The notes beneath the pieces are model-generated. The model saw only the letters and a list, made by a program, of their open reading frames with translations. It was not told the DNA's origin and ran no database searches. DNA of 6,910 nucleotides. Source: Spirochaetia bacterium. GTDB taxonomy: Bacteria > Spirochaetota > Spirochaetia > Treponematales > Rectinemataceae. How positions within the stretch are numbered: the first letter of the stretch is position 1; each line of letters opens with the position of its first letter. This document shows positions 1 through 5,637 of the stretch, piece by piece. Both the position numbers and the translations under genes were made by a program. The stretch lies in assembly GCA_021286925.1 (NCBI GenBank), contig JAJTBL010000099.1, forward strand, positions 1 through 6,910, in the 5' to 3' direction.

Positions 1-431
1 CTGCCTACCAGACTCCGCATCGGTTCTTCCAGTATTATATCACCTGCGAGTGCTTCGTGGCTGGTGAGCGGCAGTTCTTTCAGCGAATGTGCATAGGGGT
101 AATGGCCAAGATCATGGCAGAGCGCGGCGACAAGAAAGCTCCGCGCGCCTTCATGTGAAACGAACGATATCTGGCCGCGCTCGATCAGCGCAAGCAGCAT
201 GCGGCGGGCCAGGCTGTACACCCCGATGCTGTGGGCTTTGCGAGAATGGGTAGCTCCCGGATATACCATGCTGACTGGTCCGAGCTGGCGGATATTGTCA
301 GCGATCAGGAAAGGCTGTGCCCGGGTCAGCTCGAATATGCTTTCGGGCATGGGTATGTCTCCCCAGACCGGGTCCCGGATAACATGATCGAACTGGGAAG
401 CAACACTGCTAAAGAGAGCTGATTCGGACAT
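1..431 (-). CDS. HD-domain phosphohydrolase, COG1078/SAMHD1-like (N-terminal part, runs off the left edge)
   Basis: Reading leftward from an ATG at 431-429, the frame stays open for 143 codons to the window edge, so the C-terminus is missing. The translation begins MSESALFSSV and has the hallmarks of the COG1078 branch of HD hydrolases: IRDPVWGDI (residues 18-26), RQLGPVSMVYPGATHSR (48-64), AHSIGV (66-71) and CHDLGHYPYAHS (105-116). By comparison with SAMHD1, H67, H106 and D107 should be metal ligands and R64 should lie at the active site; the last ligand (Asp) would be off-window. The family hydrolyses nucleotides, in several members dNTPs to deoxynucleoside plus triphosphate, but the substrate here cannot be read from sequence. 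The usual QRLRRIxQLG segment is changed to FLIADNIRQLG. The start is supported by AAGGA at 443-439, 7 bases upstream. It is divergent from the methyltransferase gene. The family call is firm; the substrate is unknown. Confidence 0.85.
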   Translation of the reverse strand, partial: MSESALFSSVASQFDHVIRDPVWGDIPMPESIFELTRAQPFLIADNIRQLGPVSMVYPGATHSRKAHSIGVYSLARRMLLALIERGQISFVSHEGARSFLVAALCHDLGHYPYAHSLKELPLTSHEALAGDIILEEPMRSLVG

Positions 432-438
432 TCATGGA

Positions 439-443
439 TCCTT
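439..443 (-). promoter_or_regulatory. Ribosome binding site of the HD phosphohydrolase gene
   Basis: AAGGA on the minus strand lies 7 bases before the ATG at 431-429. It favours this ATG over the out-of-frame ATG at 435-433, which would sit only 3 bases from the same site. Confidence 0.6.
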
Positions 444-505
444 TCCGAAATTCTTACCTAACAAATCACCACAGCTTGCCCTTCCTGTCAAGTGCGCAGC
501 GGTTC

Positions 506-534
506 ATGACAACAGGGCCGGAACATGCTATAGT
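506..534 (+). promoter_or_regulatory. Sigma70-type promoter with extended -10, driving the RlmM-like gene
   Basis: The -35 box is ATGACA at 506-511 (5 of 6 consensus), the spacer is 17 bases, and the -10 box is TATAGT at 529-534 (5 of 6). A TGC at 526-528 gives the extended -10 TGn motif. The expected transcription start is about 541, only 0-3 bases before the GTG at 543, so the mRNA should be essentially leaderless if that GTG is used. The promoter lies in the 111-base gap between the divergent HD gene and this gene. Boxes and spacing are seen directly; activity is inferred. Confidence 0.7.
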
Positions 535-542
535 ACCGCCTT

Positions 543-1493
543 GTGAATATACAGTATCTGCGCGGCAAATCCTTTCATGCGGCTCGGGGTTTTCTCCACC
601 ATCTGCTCGAAGAGATACCCGACTTTACCAGAATCGACAATGAACTGATCAGCTGCATCAGCATTCCTGGCAAGGAAACAGCGATGCCTGTATTGCCTGA
701 ATCGGTCTATTGGACCAGGAATGTCTGGGAAGCGCCGTTCCTCCTGGAATTCGACTCCATTTCGGAAGCCGCCCGGGCGCTGAAAGCTATCCAGCGGAAC
801 TGGGCGCCCTACCCCGTCCATTACAGCCGCCGCACCATGCTCATCGCCGACGCCCTGCCGCCTCTGCCGGCAAAGCCCAAGCAGTTCCCGTTTACCCTGC
901 CAGAAGCGCCGATGGGAGCCTTCACCCTCCTCGACGAGCATCAGCTTTTAGGCTCAGCCCGCTGTTCAAGCCCCTTTCCTAATGGTGAGTTTTCATTTAT
1001 TGAAGACAAGGAAGGTCCGCCTTCGCGGGCTTATCAGAAACTCTGGGAAGCGCTCGTCCTGGCAGGCAGGATGCCGACGCCCGGCGAGCGCTGCATCGAC
1101 GCAGGAGCCTGCCCCGGCGGCTGGACCTGGGCGCTTGCCTCATTGGGCGCCTCGGTGACCGCGATCGACCGGGCTCCGCTGGATGAGAAGGTCGCGGCGA
1201 TGGAGCATGTAACCTTTCTCAAGCATGACGCCTTTACGCTGAAGCCATCCGACCTCGGACCCGCTGACTGGGTATTTTCCGATGTCATTTGCTATCCAGA
1301 AGCCTTATATCGATGGATTTCGCAGTGGCTGGAAAGCGGACTCGCCAAAAACTTCATCTGCACTATTAAAATGCAGGGGCCGAGTTATGACCGCACTACC
1401 ACGAGATTGTTCGCAGCCATATCCGGCTCCCGGGTTGTCCATCTCTGGCACAACAAGCACGAACTCACCTGGATGCTGTTATCCGGCGCGTGA
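543..1493 (+). CDS. RlmM-like SAM-dependent 2'-O-ribose RNA methyltransferase
   Basis: The 316-residue protein carries a Rossmann methyltransferase domain of the RrmJ/RlmM type in its C-terminal half. Motif I is DAGACPGGW (186-194), and D209 ends the second strand. The K-D-K-E tetrad of ribose 2'-O-methyltransferases can be placed at K166 (AYQKLWEA), D247 (FSDVICYPE), K276 (TIKMQ) and E307 (NKHELT). RlmM methylates C2498 of 23S rRNA with SAM; this protein is shorter than E. coli RlmM (366 residues) and shows no clear THUMP domain, so the exact target is inferred. The GTG start at 543 follows an in-frame TAG at 531-533 and has no Shine-Dalgarno sequence, but sits directly behind a strong promoter. 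ATG 684, with AAGGA 7 bases upstream, is the alternative and would give 269 residues. I prefer 543 because codons 1-47 look coding. The 3' end overlaps the helicase gene by 15 bases. Confidence 0.88.
   Translation: MNIQYLRGKSFHAARGFLHHLLEEIPDFTRIDNELISCISIPGKETAMPVLPESVYWTRNVWEAPFLLEFDSISEAARALKAIQRNWAPYPVHYSRRTMLIADALPPLPAKPKQFPFTLPEAPMGAFTLLDEHQLLGSARCSSPFPNGEFSFIEDKEGPPSRAYQKLWEALVLAGRMPTPGERCIDAGACPGGWTWALASLGASVTAIDRAPLDEKVAAMEHVTFLKHDAFTLKPSDLGPADWVFSDVICYPEALYRWISQWLESGLAKNFICTIKMQGPSYDRTTTRLFAAISGSRVVHLWHNKHELTWMLLSGA
672..676 (+). promoter_or_regulatory. Possible internal ribosome binding site in the methyltransferase gene
   Basis: AAGGA lies 7 bases before the in-frame ATG at 684-686. 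It is the only Shine-Dalgarno-like site near either candidate start, so it marks ATG 684 as an alternative or secondary start giving a 269-residue product that keeps all catalytic residues. A purine-rich coding stretch could produce this by chance. Confidence 0.4.
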
Positions 1494-3530
1494 AGCGAAC
1501 TTGGCTTTAAAGCGAGCAAAGAGCTCTTTCTGAATCTCCTCTTCCGACCGGCTGTCTTTTTCAGCTTCATCCTCGCTCTTTACCAGTTCTTTGGGCAATT
1601 CCTCCAGAAACGGAGATGGCGCGGGCGTTAGAACCTGACTGTAATGTTTGCGTTCCAGACATCGGCTCAAATACAGCCGCTTTCTGGCGCGGGTGAGCGC
1701 GACATAGAAAAGTCGCCGTTCTTCTTCGATATCGCCGTCGCCTTCCTCCACGGAACGGGCGTGCGGCATGATCCCATCTTCGCATCCAGGCAGAAAGACA
1801 ATTTCATATTCGAGCCCTTTTGCCGAATGAATGGTCAAAAGGCTCACCTTGCCCTCCGTGTCCTCGGGGTCATCGCGGGTTATCAGAGAAATTCTGGCAA
1901 GATACGCGAAAAGGCTGGTGTCAAAAATGTCTGGATCACGCTCCCAGCGCTCAATTGAAGCGATCAGAAGTTCGATATTGCGGTATTTCCAGCCAGCGAC
2001 CTTATCGTCCGACTTGTGTTCTTCCAGCAAATACCGCCAGTAGCCGATTTCCTTGACCATTTCACGCAGTTGTGCCGAAACCGGAATTTTTCTGGAAAGC
2101 ATTGCGCTCCGGGCATTGGCAAGATATGCAAAGAACTCGATGGCGTCGCGTGTCGCGTGCTGCTGACACAAAGGATGATTTGCACCCTCAAGCGCTTCAA
2201 GCGCATCATGCAGTGATTGATTGCGGCCACGCGCGTAGGAAATCAATTTTTCCAGGCCGACTTTTCCGATTCCGCGGCGAGGAACATTGATAATTCGCAT
2301 AACGCTGACATCGTCGTCGGGGTTTGCTGCAGCGCGCAGATAGGCAATCATGTCTTTGACTTCTTTTCGCTGATAGAACGAAGGACCTCCTGCGGTTCGA
2401 TACGGAACCCCGGCTTCCATCAAGGTCTCTTCAATAATTCTAGCTTGCGAATTCGTCCTCACGAGAATGCCGAAATCCTGCCATGAAAGACCTTCCGATA
2501 TCCGCAGCACCCGGATTTTTTCCACGATTCGCTCCGCTTCTTCAGCCTCATCCTTTTCTTCGCTGTAGACAATCGGCACGCCCTGAAGATCTGAAGGCGA
2601 CCAGAGATTCTTCTTTTTCCGTTTAACGTTGTGCGCTATTACCGAGTTAGCCGCTTTCAAAATTGTCGAGGTTGAACGATAATTGCGCTCCAGCTTGATT
2701 TCAAAGTATCCGGGATGGTCGCGTTCGAATTTTTCGATATTGCCGAAATTGGCCCCGCGCCATGAATAGATCGACTGGTCATCATCGCCGACTGCACAGA
2801 TATTATCGCCCGCAAAGGCCATGATGAATTCATACTGCTGGAGCGAGGTATCCTGAAATTCATCAATCATGATATGGCTGAAGCGCGCCCTGAGGCGATC
2901 CGCAATATCAGGAAACCGCGAAAAAAGTTCTATCGGCATCGCAATGAGATCATCAAAATCAACCGCGTTGTAAATATAAAGCGCTTTGCGGTATTCTCTG
3001 AAAAGCCGCTGGTAGACTTCCCCTGCCTGCCTGAACACTTCGAGGCTTTCATAGCAGTTTTCACCCGCCGCCCTGCCCGGCAGAAGCGCGGTTTTGCACT
3101 GCGAAATGAATCGGACAATATCCTGGACATCGATGCTGTCCATTGCAAGCCCGGTTTCGCGAGCGCATTCCTTGACTGAGGCCATTCGGTCCTGCTCATC
3201 ATAAATCGTAAAATTTTCTTTCCAGCCAAGCCTGTGAATTTCATGCCGGAGAATCCAGGCGCCGAATGCGTGAAACGTCGAAACCATCAGTTCCTTCAAG
3301 GGTTTCCGTACCAGTTCCCGCGCTCGATCCGACATCTCTTTTGCGGCCTTGTTCGTAAAGGTCAGGGCGAGAATAGATTTTTCGGGAACCCCGTCCAGCA
3401 GAAGTTTGGCGATTCTATAGGTAATGACCCTGGTCTTGCCTGAACCGGCACCGGCTATAATCAAGACCGGCCCTTCGGTTCTGGTGACCGCGGCATACTG
3501 CTCCGGATCCAGTTCTTTTGAGAAATCCAT
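1479..3530 (-). CDS. Superfamily 1 DNA helicase, Rep/PcrA/UvrD family
   Basis: The 683-residue protein has every SF1A helicase motif: Q motif around Q11 (LDPEQYAAV), Walker A GAGSGKT (27-33), Ia ALTFTNKAAKEM (55-66), Walker B DEFQD (223-227), III GDDDQSIYSWRGA (248-260), IV RNYRS (282-286), V TIHSAKGLEYE (566-576) and VI RRLFYVALTRAR (605-616). The family unwinds DNA 3'-5' using ATP in excision and mismatch repair and in replication restart. Its length is close to E. coli Rep (673) and shorter than UvrD (720). After residue 640 there is a charged Glu/Lys-rich tail rather than an obvious UvrD/PcrA C-terminal RNA-polymerase-binding fold, so Rep, PcrA and UvrD cannot be told apart here. The ATG at 3530 has AAAGG 10 bases upstream. 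The gene follows the COG2426 gene by 15 bases, so the two are probably cotranscribed. Its 3' end overlaps the convergent methyltransferase gene. Confidence 0.95.
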   Translation of the reverse strand: MDFSKELDPEQYAAVTRTEGPVLIIAGAGSGKTRVITYRIAKLLLDGVPEKSILALTFTNKAAKEMSDRARELVRKPLKELMVSTFHAFGAWILRHEIHRLGWKENFTIYDEQDRMASVKECARETGLAMDSIDVQDIVRFISQCKTALLPGRAAGENCYESLEVFRQAGEVYQRLFREYRKALYIYNAVDFDDLIAMPIELFSRFPDIADRLRARFSHIMIDEFQDTSLQQYEFIMAFAGDNICAVGDDDQSIYSWRGANFGNIEKFERDHPGYFEIKLERNYRSTSTILKAANSVIAHNVKRKKKNLWSPSDLQGVPIVYSEEKDEAEEAERIVEKIRVLRISEGLSWQDFGILVRTNSQARIIEETLMEAGVPYRTAGGPSFYQRKEVKDMIAYLRAAANPDDDVSVMRIINVPRRGIGKVGLEKLISYARGRNQSLHDALEALEGANHPLCQQHATRDAIEFFAYLANARSAMLSRKIPVSAQLREMVKEIGYWRYLLEEHKSDDKVAGWKYRNIELLIASIERWERDPDIFDTSLFAYLARISLITRDDPEDTEGKVSLLTIHSAKGLEYEIVFLPGCEDGIMPHARSVEEGDGDIEEERRLFYVALTRARKRLYLSRCLERKHYSQVLTPAPSPFLEELPKELVKSEDEAEKDSRSEEEIQKELFARFKAKFASRAG

Positions 3531-3545
3531 GTTGTTAAAAACCTT

Positions 3546-4028
3546 TCAGAATTGTTTGAAGAAGATTGTTCTAGTTCCTGCTCCAAAAGCGAGCACCAGA
3601 ATCCCGACAATAATGCCGGCGATGCAGACCCCGGCCATGATGGCAGGGATGGCTTTCCTTTTTTGCATGCCCAGAATCCAAGCGCCGAGCGCGCCAGTCC
3701 ATGCCCCAGTAACCGGCAGAGGAATGGCGACAAAGAGCAATAATCCCAGATAACCATATTTTTCAACTTTCGGATGCACTTTCAACCGGGTTTTTTCGAC
3801 AAAGCGATCAAAAAACCCTCGATAGAGATCCCAGCGATACAGAAATTTATGGAGGGTCGAAAGAAAAACGAAAACCACCAGCGGCACGAGTGCATTGAAG
3901 CCGATGCTGACCAGCACAGCAGCTGGCAAAGAAACGCCGCGGAGAACGGCAAACGGTATGGCACCTCGCAGTTCCGAGATTGGAGCGAGCGCGAGAAGGG
4001 CGGTCAAGAGCAGGGTTGTTGTGGTCAT
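3546..4028 (-). CDS. Small integral membrane protein, COG2426 (so-called small multi-drug export family)
   Basis: With the ATG at 4028-4026 the protein has 160 residues. It is strongly hydrophobic, with probable membrane segments near residues 5-15, 28-57, 92-117 and 126-149, and a basic/aromatic loop at about 60-90. Two conserved-looking re-entrant-type motifs are visible: ISELRGAIP (17-25) and IPLPVTGAWTGALGA (102-116). These match the COG2426 family, labelled small multi-drug export protein; that function is weakly established, and nothing here shows a substrate. The frame extends to a TTG at 4067, but those three bases start a -35 box and have no Shine-Dalgarno sequence, and family members begin close to the LLxLxPISELRGAIP segment, so I chose 4028. 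No Shine-Dalgarno sequence precedes 4028 either, in keeping with a near-leaderless mRNA. The helicase gene follows 15 bases downstream. Confidence 0.8.
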   Translation of the reverse strand: MTTTTLLLTALLALAPISELRGAIPFAVLRGVSLPAAVLVSIGFNALVPLVVFVFLSTLHKFLYRWDLYRGFFDRFVEKTRLKVHPKVEKYGYLGLLLFVAIPLPVTGAWTGALGAWILGMQKRKAIPAIMAGVCIAGIIVGILVLAFGAGTRTIFFKQF

Positions 4029-4038
4029 TCCGAATCGG

Positions 4039-4067
4039 AGTATAACGGTTTTCCAGGCTGATGGCAA
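4039..4067 (-). promoter_or_regulatory. Sigma70-type promoter for the COG2426 gene and helicase
   Basis: On the minus strand TTGCCA (4067-4062, 5 of 6 consensus) is followed by a 17-base spacer and TATACT (4044-4039, 5 of 6). Transcription should start near 4032, about 4 bases before the ATG at 4028, leaving no room for a Shine-Dalgarno sequence. The promoter lies in the roughly 100-base gap after miaA and would serve both the membrane protein and the helicase. Confidence 0.7.
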
Positions 4068-4128
4068 GTGAGGCTGGAAGATATTTTACCGATCCCGCAA
4101 TTTCCAAGCTCGGCGCCAGTCGAATTCT

Positions 4129-4776
4129 TCAGGGCCGAAACACAAGAAAGTCGCGGATTTTTCTAGCAAGCTGTGAAGCTTCGGGCTGTATCCATTGAAT
4201 TCCTGGCAATGATCTGAAGAATGTCATCTGCCGCTTGGCGTACTGCCTTGTATGAAGCGTGATAGCTGCGTTTATTGCGTCCAGACCGCTGGATTCAAGC
4301 TCGAAAAACTCACGGTAGCCGATTGCTTGCATGCCGGGGCAGTCCGCGCTGTATCCCATTTGTCTGAGCCTTGCAACTTCCGCAGGAAGCCCCGCTGCGA
4401 ACATAGCCTTCACGCGATGCTCTATGCGCTGCCTGAGTTCTTCGCGGGGCCGCTCCACCCCCAGCACCAGAAAACGATAGCCGGGCCGCGGCGAATCAGA
4501 AGGCGCAAAGGCAGACAAAGGTTTCCCGCTTGCCCGGATAATCTCGAGTGCCCGGGTCAGACGGTAGACATCATTGTACGCAATCCGCGCAGAGCTCTCC
4601 GGATCGGCTTTCAAAAGCTCTTCCCGCAAGGCGCTGATTCCGAAGCGCTGCAAATCTTCCTGGACTTGTTTTCGGACAGCGGGGTCTGAAGGCGGCGCCG
4701 GCGGCGGTCCAAGAATAAAGTTTTTCAGATAGAATCCGGTTCCGCCGCTGATGATCGGAAGCACCCGGCCGCGCAT
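4129..4776 (-). CDS. miaA: miaA 3' part (tRNA-binding half), out of frame with the 5' part
   Basis: The frame encodes 215 residues from the first ATG (4776-4774), and the homology continues upstream of it to the TAT at 4824-4822. Visible MiaA elements are ISGGTGFYLKNF (9-20), the VYRLTRALEI helix (70-79), PGMQAIGYREF (147-157) and TLHTRQYAKRQMTFFR (173-188), followed by a normal-looking C-terminus. ATG 4776 is simply an internal methionine of MiaA (canonical RGRxPIxxGGTG region) with no Shine-Dalgarno sequence, so separate translation is unlikely. Confidence 0.6.
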   Translation of the reverse strand: MRGRVLPIISGGTGFYLKNFILGPPPAPPSDPAVRKQVQEDLQRFGISALREELLKADPESSARIAYNDVYRLTRALEIIRASGKPLSAFAPSDSPRPGYRFLVLGVERPREELRQRIEHRVKAMFAAGLPAEVARLRQMGYSADCPGMQAIGYREFFELESSGLDAINAAITLHTRQYAKRQMTFFRSLPGIQWIQPEASQLARKIRDFLVFRP

Positions 4777-4784
4777 CCCTTCAA

Positions 4785-5102
4785 TCAGACGGTCCGCCAG
4801 TCTGACAAATTCACCGGCGGTATATTGTTATCAGGGTTCTTGATATCGATCAGGTGGTGCGGAAGCGCAGACTGCAATACGGCATCGGGCTTTGCTGTTC
4901 CAATGTCCATGCCGCGGTATGCCTGCATGGAATCGGCGCTGATAATTTCTGCATGGTCATAGGGCGCGGTGATTTTTCCAGCAAGTGAGTGAAAAAAATC
5001 AGGAGCTCCTTTCGCAAAAAGCTGTGAAAGAAGCTCCGTTTTGCCCGAAGCCGTCGGGCCGGTTACAATGATGATGTCAGTCGGTGATGAATTTGTATTC
5101 AA
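4785..5102 (-). CDS. miaA: miaA 5' part (P-loop and substrate-binding half), truncated by the frameshift
   Basis: As it stands this frame would give about 105 residues: the MiaA nucleotide-binding half (Walker A GPTASGKT, then ISADSMQAYRGMDIGTAKP and LPHHLIDIKNPDN), ending with 12 out-of-frame residues. About 31 residues separate GKT from ISADS, against about 14 in E. coli MiaA, an insertion I associate with spirochaete MiaA proteins. The start is unclear. The frame is open to an ATG at 5165, but that would overlap rpoZ by almost 90 bases with no Shine-Dalgarno sequence. TTG 5102 overlaps rpoZ by 26 bases, which fits translational coupling. This fragment lacks the catalytic and tRNA-binding half and should be inactive by itself. 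Confidence 0.6.
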   Translation of the reverse strand: MNTNSSPTDIIIVTGPTASGKTELLSQLFAKGAPDFFHSLAGKITAPYDHAEIISADSMQAYRGMDIGTAKPDAVLQSALPHHLIDIKNPDNNIPPVNLSDWRTV

Positions 5103-5271
5103 CAGTCTTTTCAAAGATGTGCCGTGTTGCCAGGGAGACAACCTTGCCATTGTTCTTTTCAACATCCGGAGTCTTCATGACTGCCAGGTGAAAAGCCCGC
5201 CTGTTGATGGCAACGGTAAGTTCATAGGCGTTTTTATTATAATTGATGAGCTCTTCGAGCGGCATGATCAT
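5077..5271 (-). CDS. rpoZ: DNA-directed RNA polymerase omega subunit
   Basis: The 64-residue protein begins MIMPLEELINYNKNAYELT and contains AINRRAFHLA (21-30) and NNGKVVSLATRHIF (40-53). These fit the omega pattern of an N-terminal helix, an Arg-rich RRAxxL helix and a KVVxxA helix that clamps the beta' subunit. It is shorter than E. coli omega (91 residues), and its sequence recalls spirochaete omega proteins. Omega assists beta' folding and polymerase assembly and is part of the ppGpp site 1 in some bacteria. The frame extends to a TTG at 5301, but GGAGG at 5284-5280 lies 8 bases before ATG 5271, which fixes the start. It follows zapA by 38 bases, and its 3' end overlaps the probable start of miaA. 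Confidence 0.85.
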   Translation of the reverse strand: MIMPLEELINYNKNAYELTVAINRRAFHLAVMKTPDVEKNNGKVVSLATRHIFEKTVEYKFITD

Positions 5272-5279
5272 GCTTCTCC

Positions 5280-5284
5280 CCTCC
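5280..5284 (-). promoter_or_regulatory. Ribosome binding site deciding the rpoZ start
   Basis: GGAGG, followed by GG, lies 8 bases before ATG 5271-5269. It is the strongest Shine-Dalgarno sequence in the operon and excludes the upstream in-frame TTG (5301) and ATG (5286), which it overlaps or follows. Confidence 0.75.
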
Positions 5285-5309
5285 ATTTTCTTTTTATCCA
5301 AATATGCAA

Positions 5310-5615
5310 TCAGAGCCCCAATTCGCCCAATCGTTTATCAAGATCCTGCAGGAGGCTTGAGGCTTCATAATCCCTAGACACTGTCTGCTTCTGCTCTTTG
5401 GATTGATGCATTTCATCGAGCGTCAGGAGATTGGTGATAATGGCCAGCTTCAGCGGATCCACGATTTTCATCTGCCGAGAAATGTCCGAAAGTCGCTTTT
5501 TAAGTTCGGCCACCAAGCCCTGGATATATTCAGGGTCATCGTCGGTTTTGATGGAAAATGATACGCCGAGGATTTCAATCGATACAATTCTCGGTGTTCC
5601 GGTGTTTTCAGACAT
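5310..5615 (-). CDS. zapA: Cell division protein ZapA
   Basis: From ATG 5615-5613 the protein has 101 residues. It opens with the ZapA beta strands, IVSIEILGVSFSIKTDDD (10-27), followed by the helix PEYIQGLVAELKKRLSDI (28-45), then MKIVDPLKLAIITNLLTLDEMHQ (49-71) and a C-terminal helix to residue 101. The order VxILG-x-x-Y/F-x-I, then DxxxLxxLAxxL-like helix, then DxxxLAIxxALNLxxE-like helix, is that of ZapA, which dimerises or tetramerises and cross-links FtsZ filaments at the division ring. The frame is open upstream to 5714, but that stretch overlaps the previous gene and does not look like ZapA; GGAAG (5624-5620) precedes the chosen ATG by 4 bases. It starts 22 bases after the ZapB-like gene, matching ZapA's known partnership with ZapB. 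Confidence 0.87.
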   Translation of the reverse strand: MSENTGTPRIVSIEILGVSFSIKTDDDPEYIQGLVAELKKRLSDISRQMKIVDPLKLAIITNLLTLDEMHQSKEQKQTVSRDYEASSLLQDLDKRLGELGL

Positions 5616-5637
5616 GGCGCTTCCGCTCTTTGCTCCG

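Larger units (their letters stand above)
4129..5102 (-). pseudogene. miaA: miaA, tRNA dimethylallyltransferase, broken by a one-base frameshift
   Basis: MiaA transfers a dimethylallyl group to N6 of A37 in tRNAs that read UNN codons. All its expected motifs are present, but in two frames. The first frame holds the P-loop GPTASGKT, DSMQAYRGMDIGTAKP and PHHLIDIKNPDN. The second resumes with YTAGEFVRLADRLIEG, then GGTGFYLK, GMQAIGYREF and TRQYAKRQMTFFR. In the first frame translation after PDNN becomes IPPVNLSDWRTV and stops at 4787-4785. The second frame is closed upstream by TAA at 4830-4828. Joining them needs exactly one extra base between about 4825 and 4829, giving a protein of normal MiaA size (about 325 residues). 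The rest of the gene is undamaged, so this is either a very recent mutation or a base missing from the read or assembly. The start is uncertain: TTG 5102 is the last start codon before the conserved DIIIVTGPTASGKT. Confidence 0.85.

Noticed and set aside
463..491. TTGACA on the minus strand (491-486) as the -35 of a promoter for the HD gene
   Set aside because: The -35 is perfect, but the hexamer 17 bases on is TGATTT, with two consensus matches, and no better -10 falls at 16-18 bases. It remains possible with an activator.
528..941. Minus-strand open frame of 137 codons
   Set aside because: It is antisense to the methyltransferase N-terminal half, which has a promoter and clear family motifs downstream.
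4029..4128. Terminator after miaA
   Set aside because: I looked for a GC-rich hairpin followed by a T-run on the minus strand. GGCGCC at 4111-4116 is a short palindrome only, with no T-run after it.
4785..4835. Programmed -1 frameshifting as the reason for the split miaA
   Set aside because: A -1 slip after AAT would restore the frame, but the zero-frame codons AAC AAT preceded by T do not form an X XXY YYZ slippery heptamer, and I see no strong hairpin just downstream. A missing base is simpler.
5272..5309. Small RNA or separate promoter between zapA and rpoZ
   Set aside because: The gap is only 38 bases, mostly taken up by the rpoZ ribosome binding site. No paired -35/-10 boxes fit in or just upstream.
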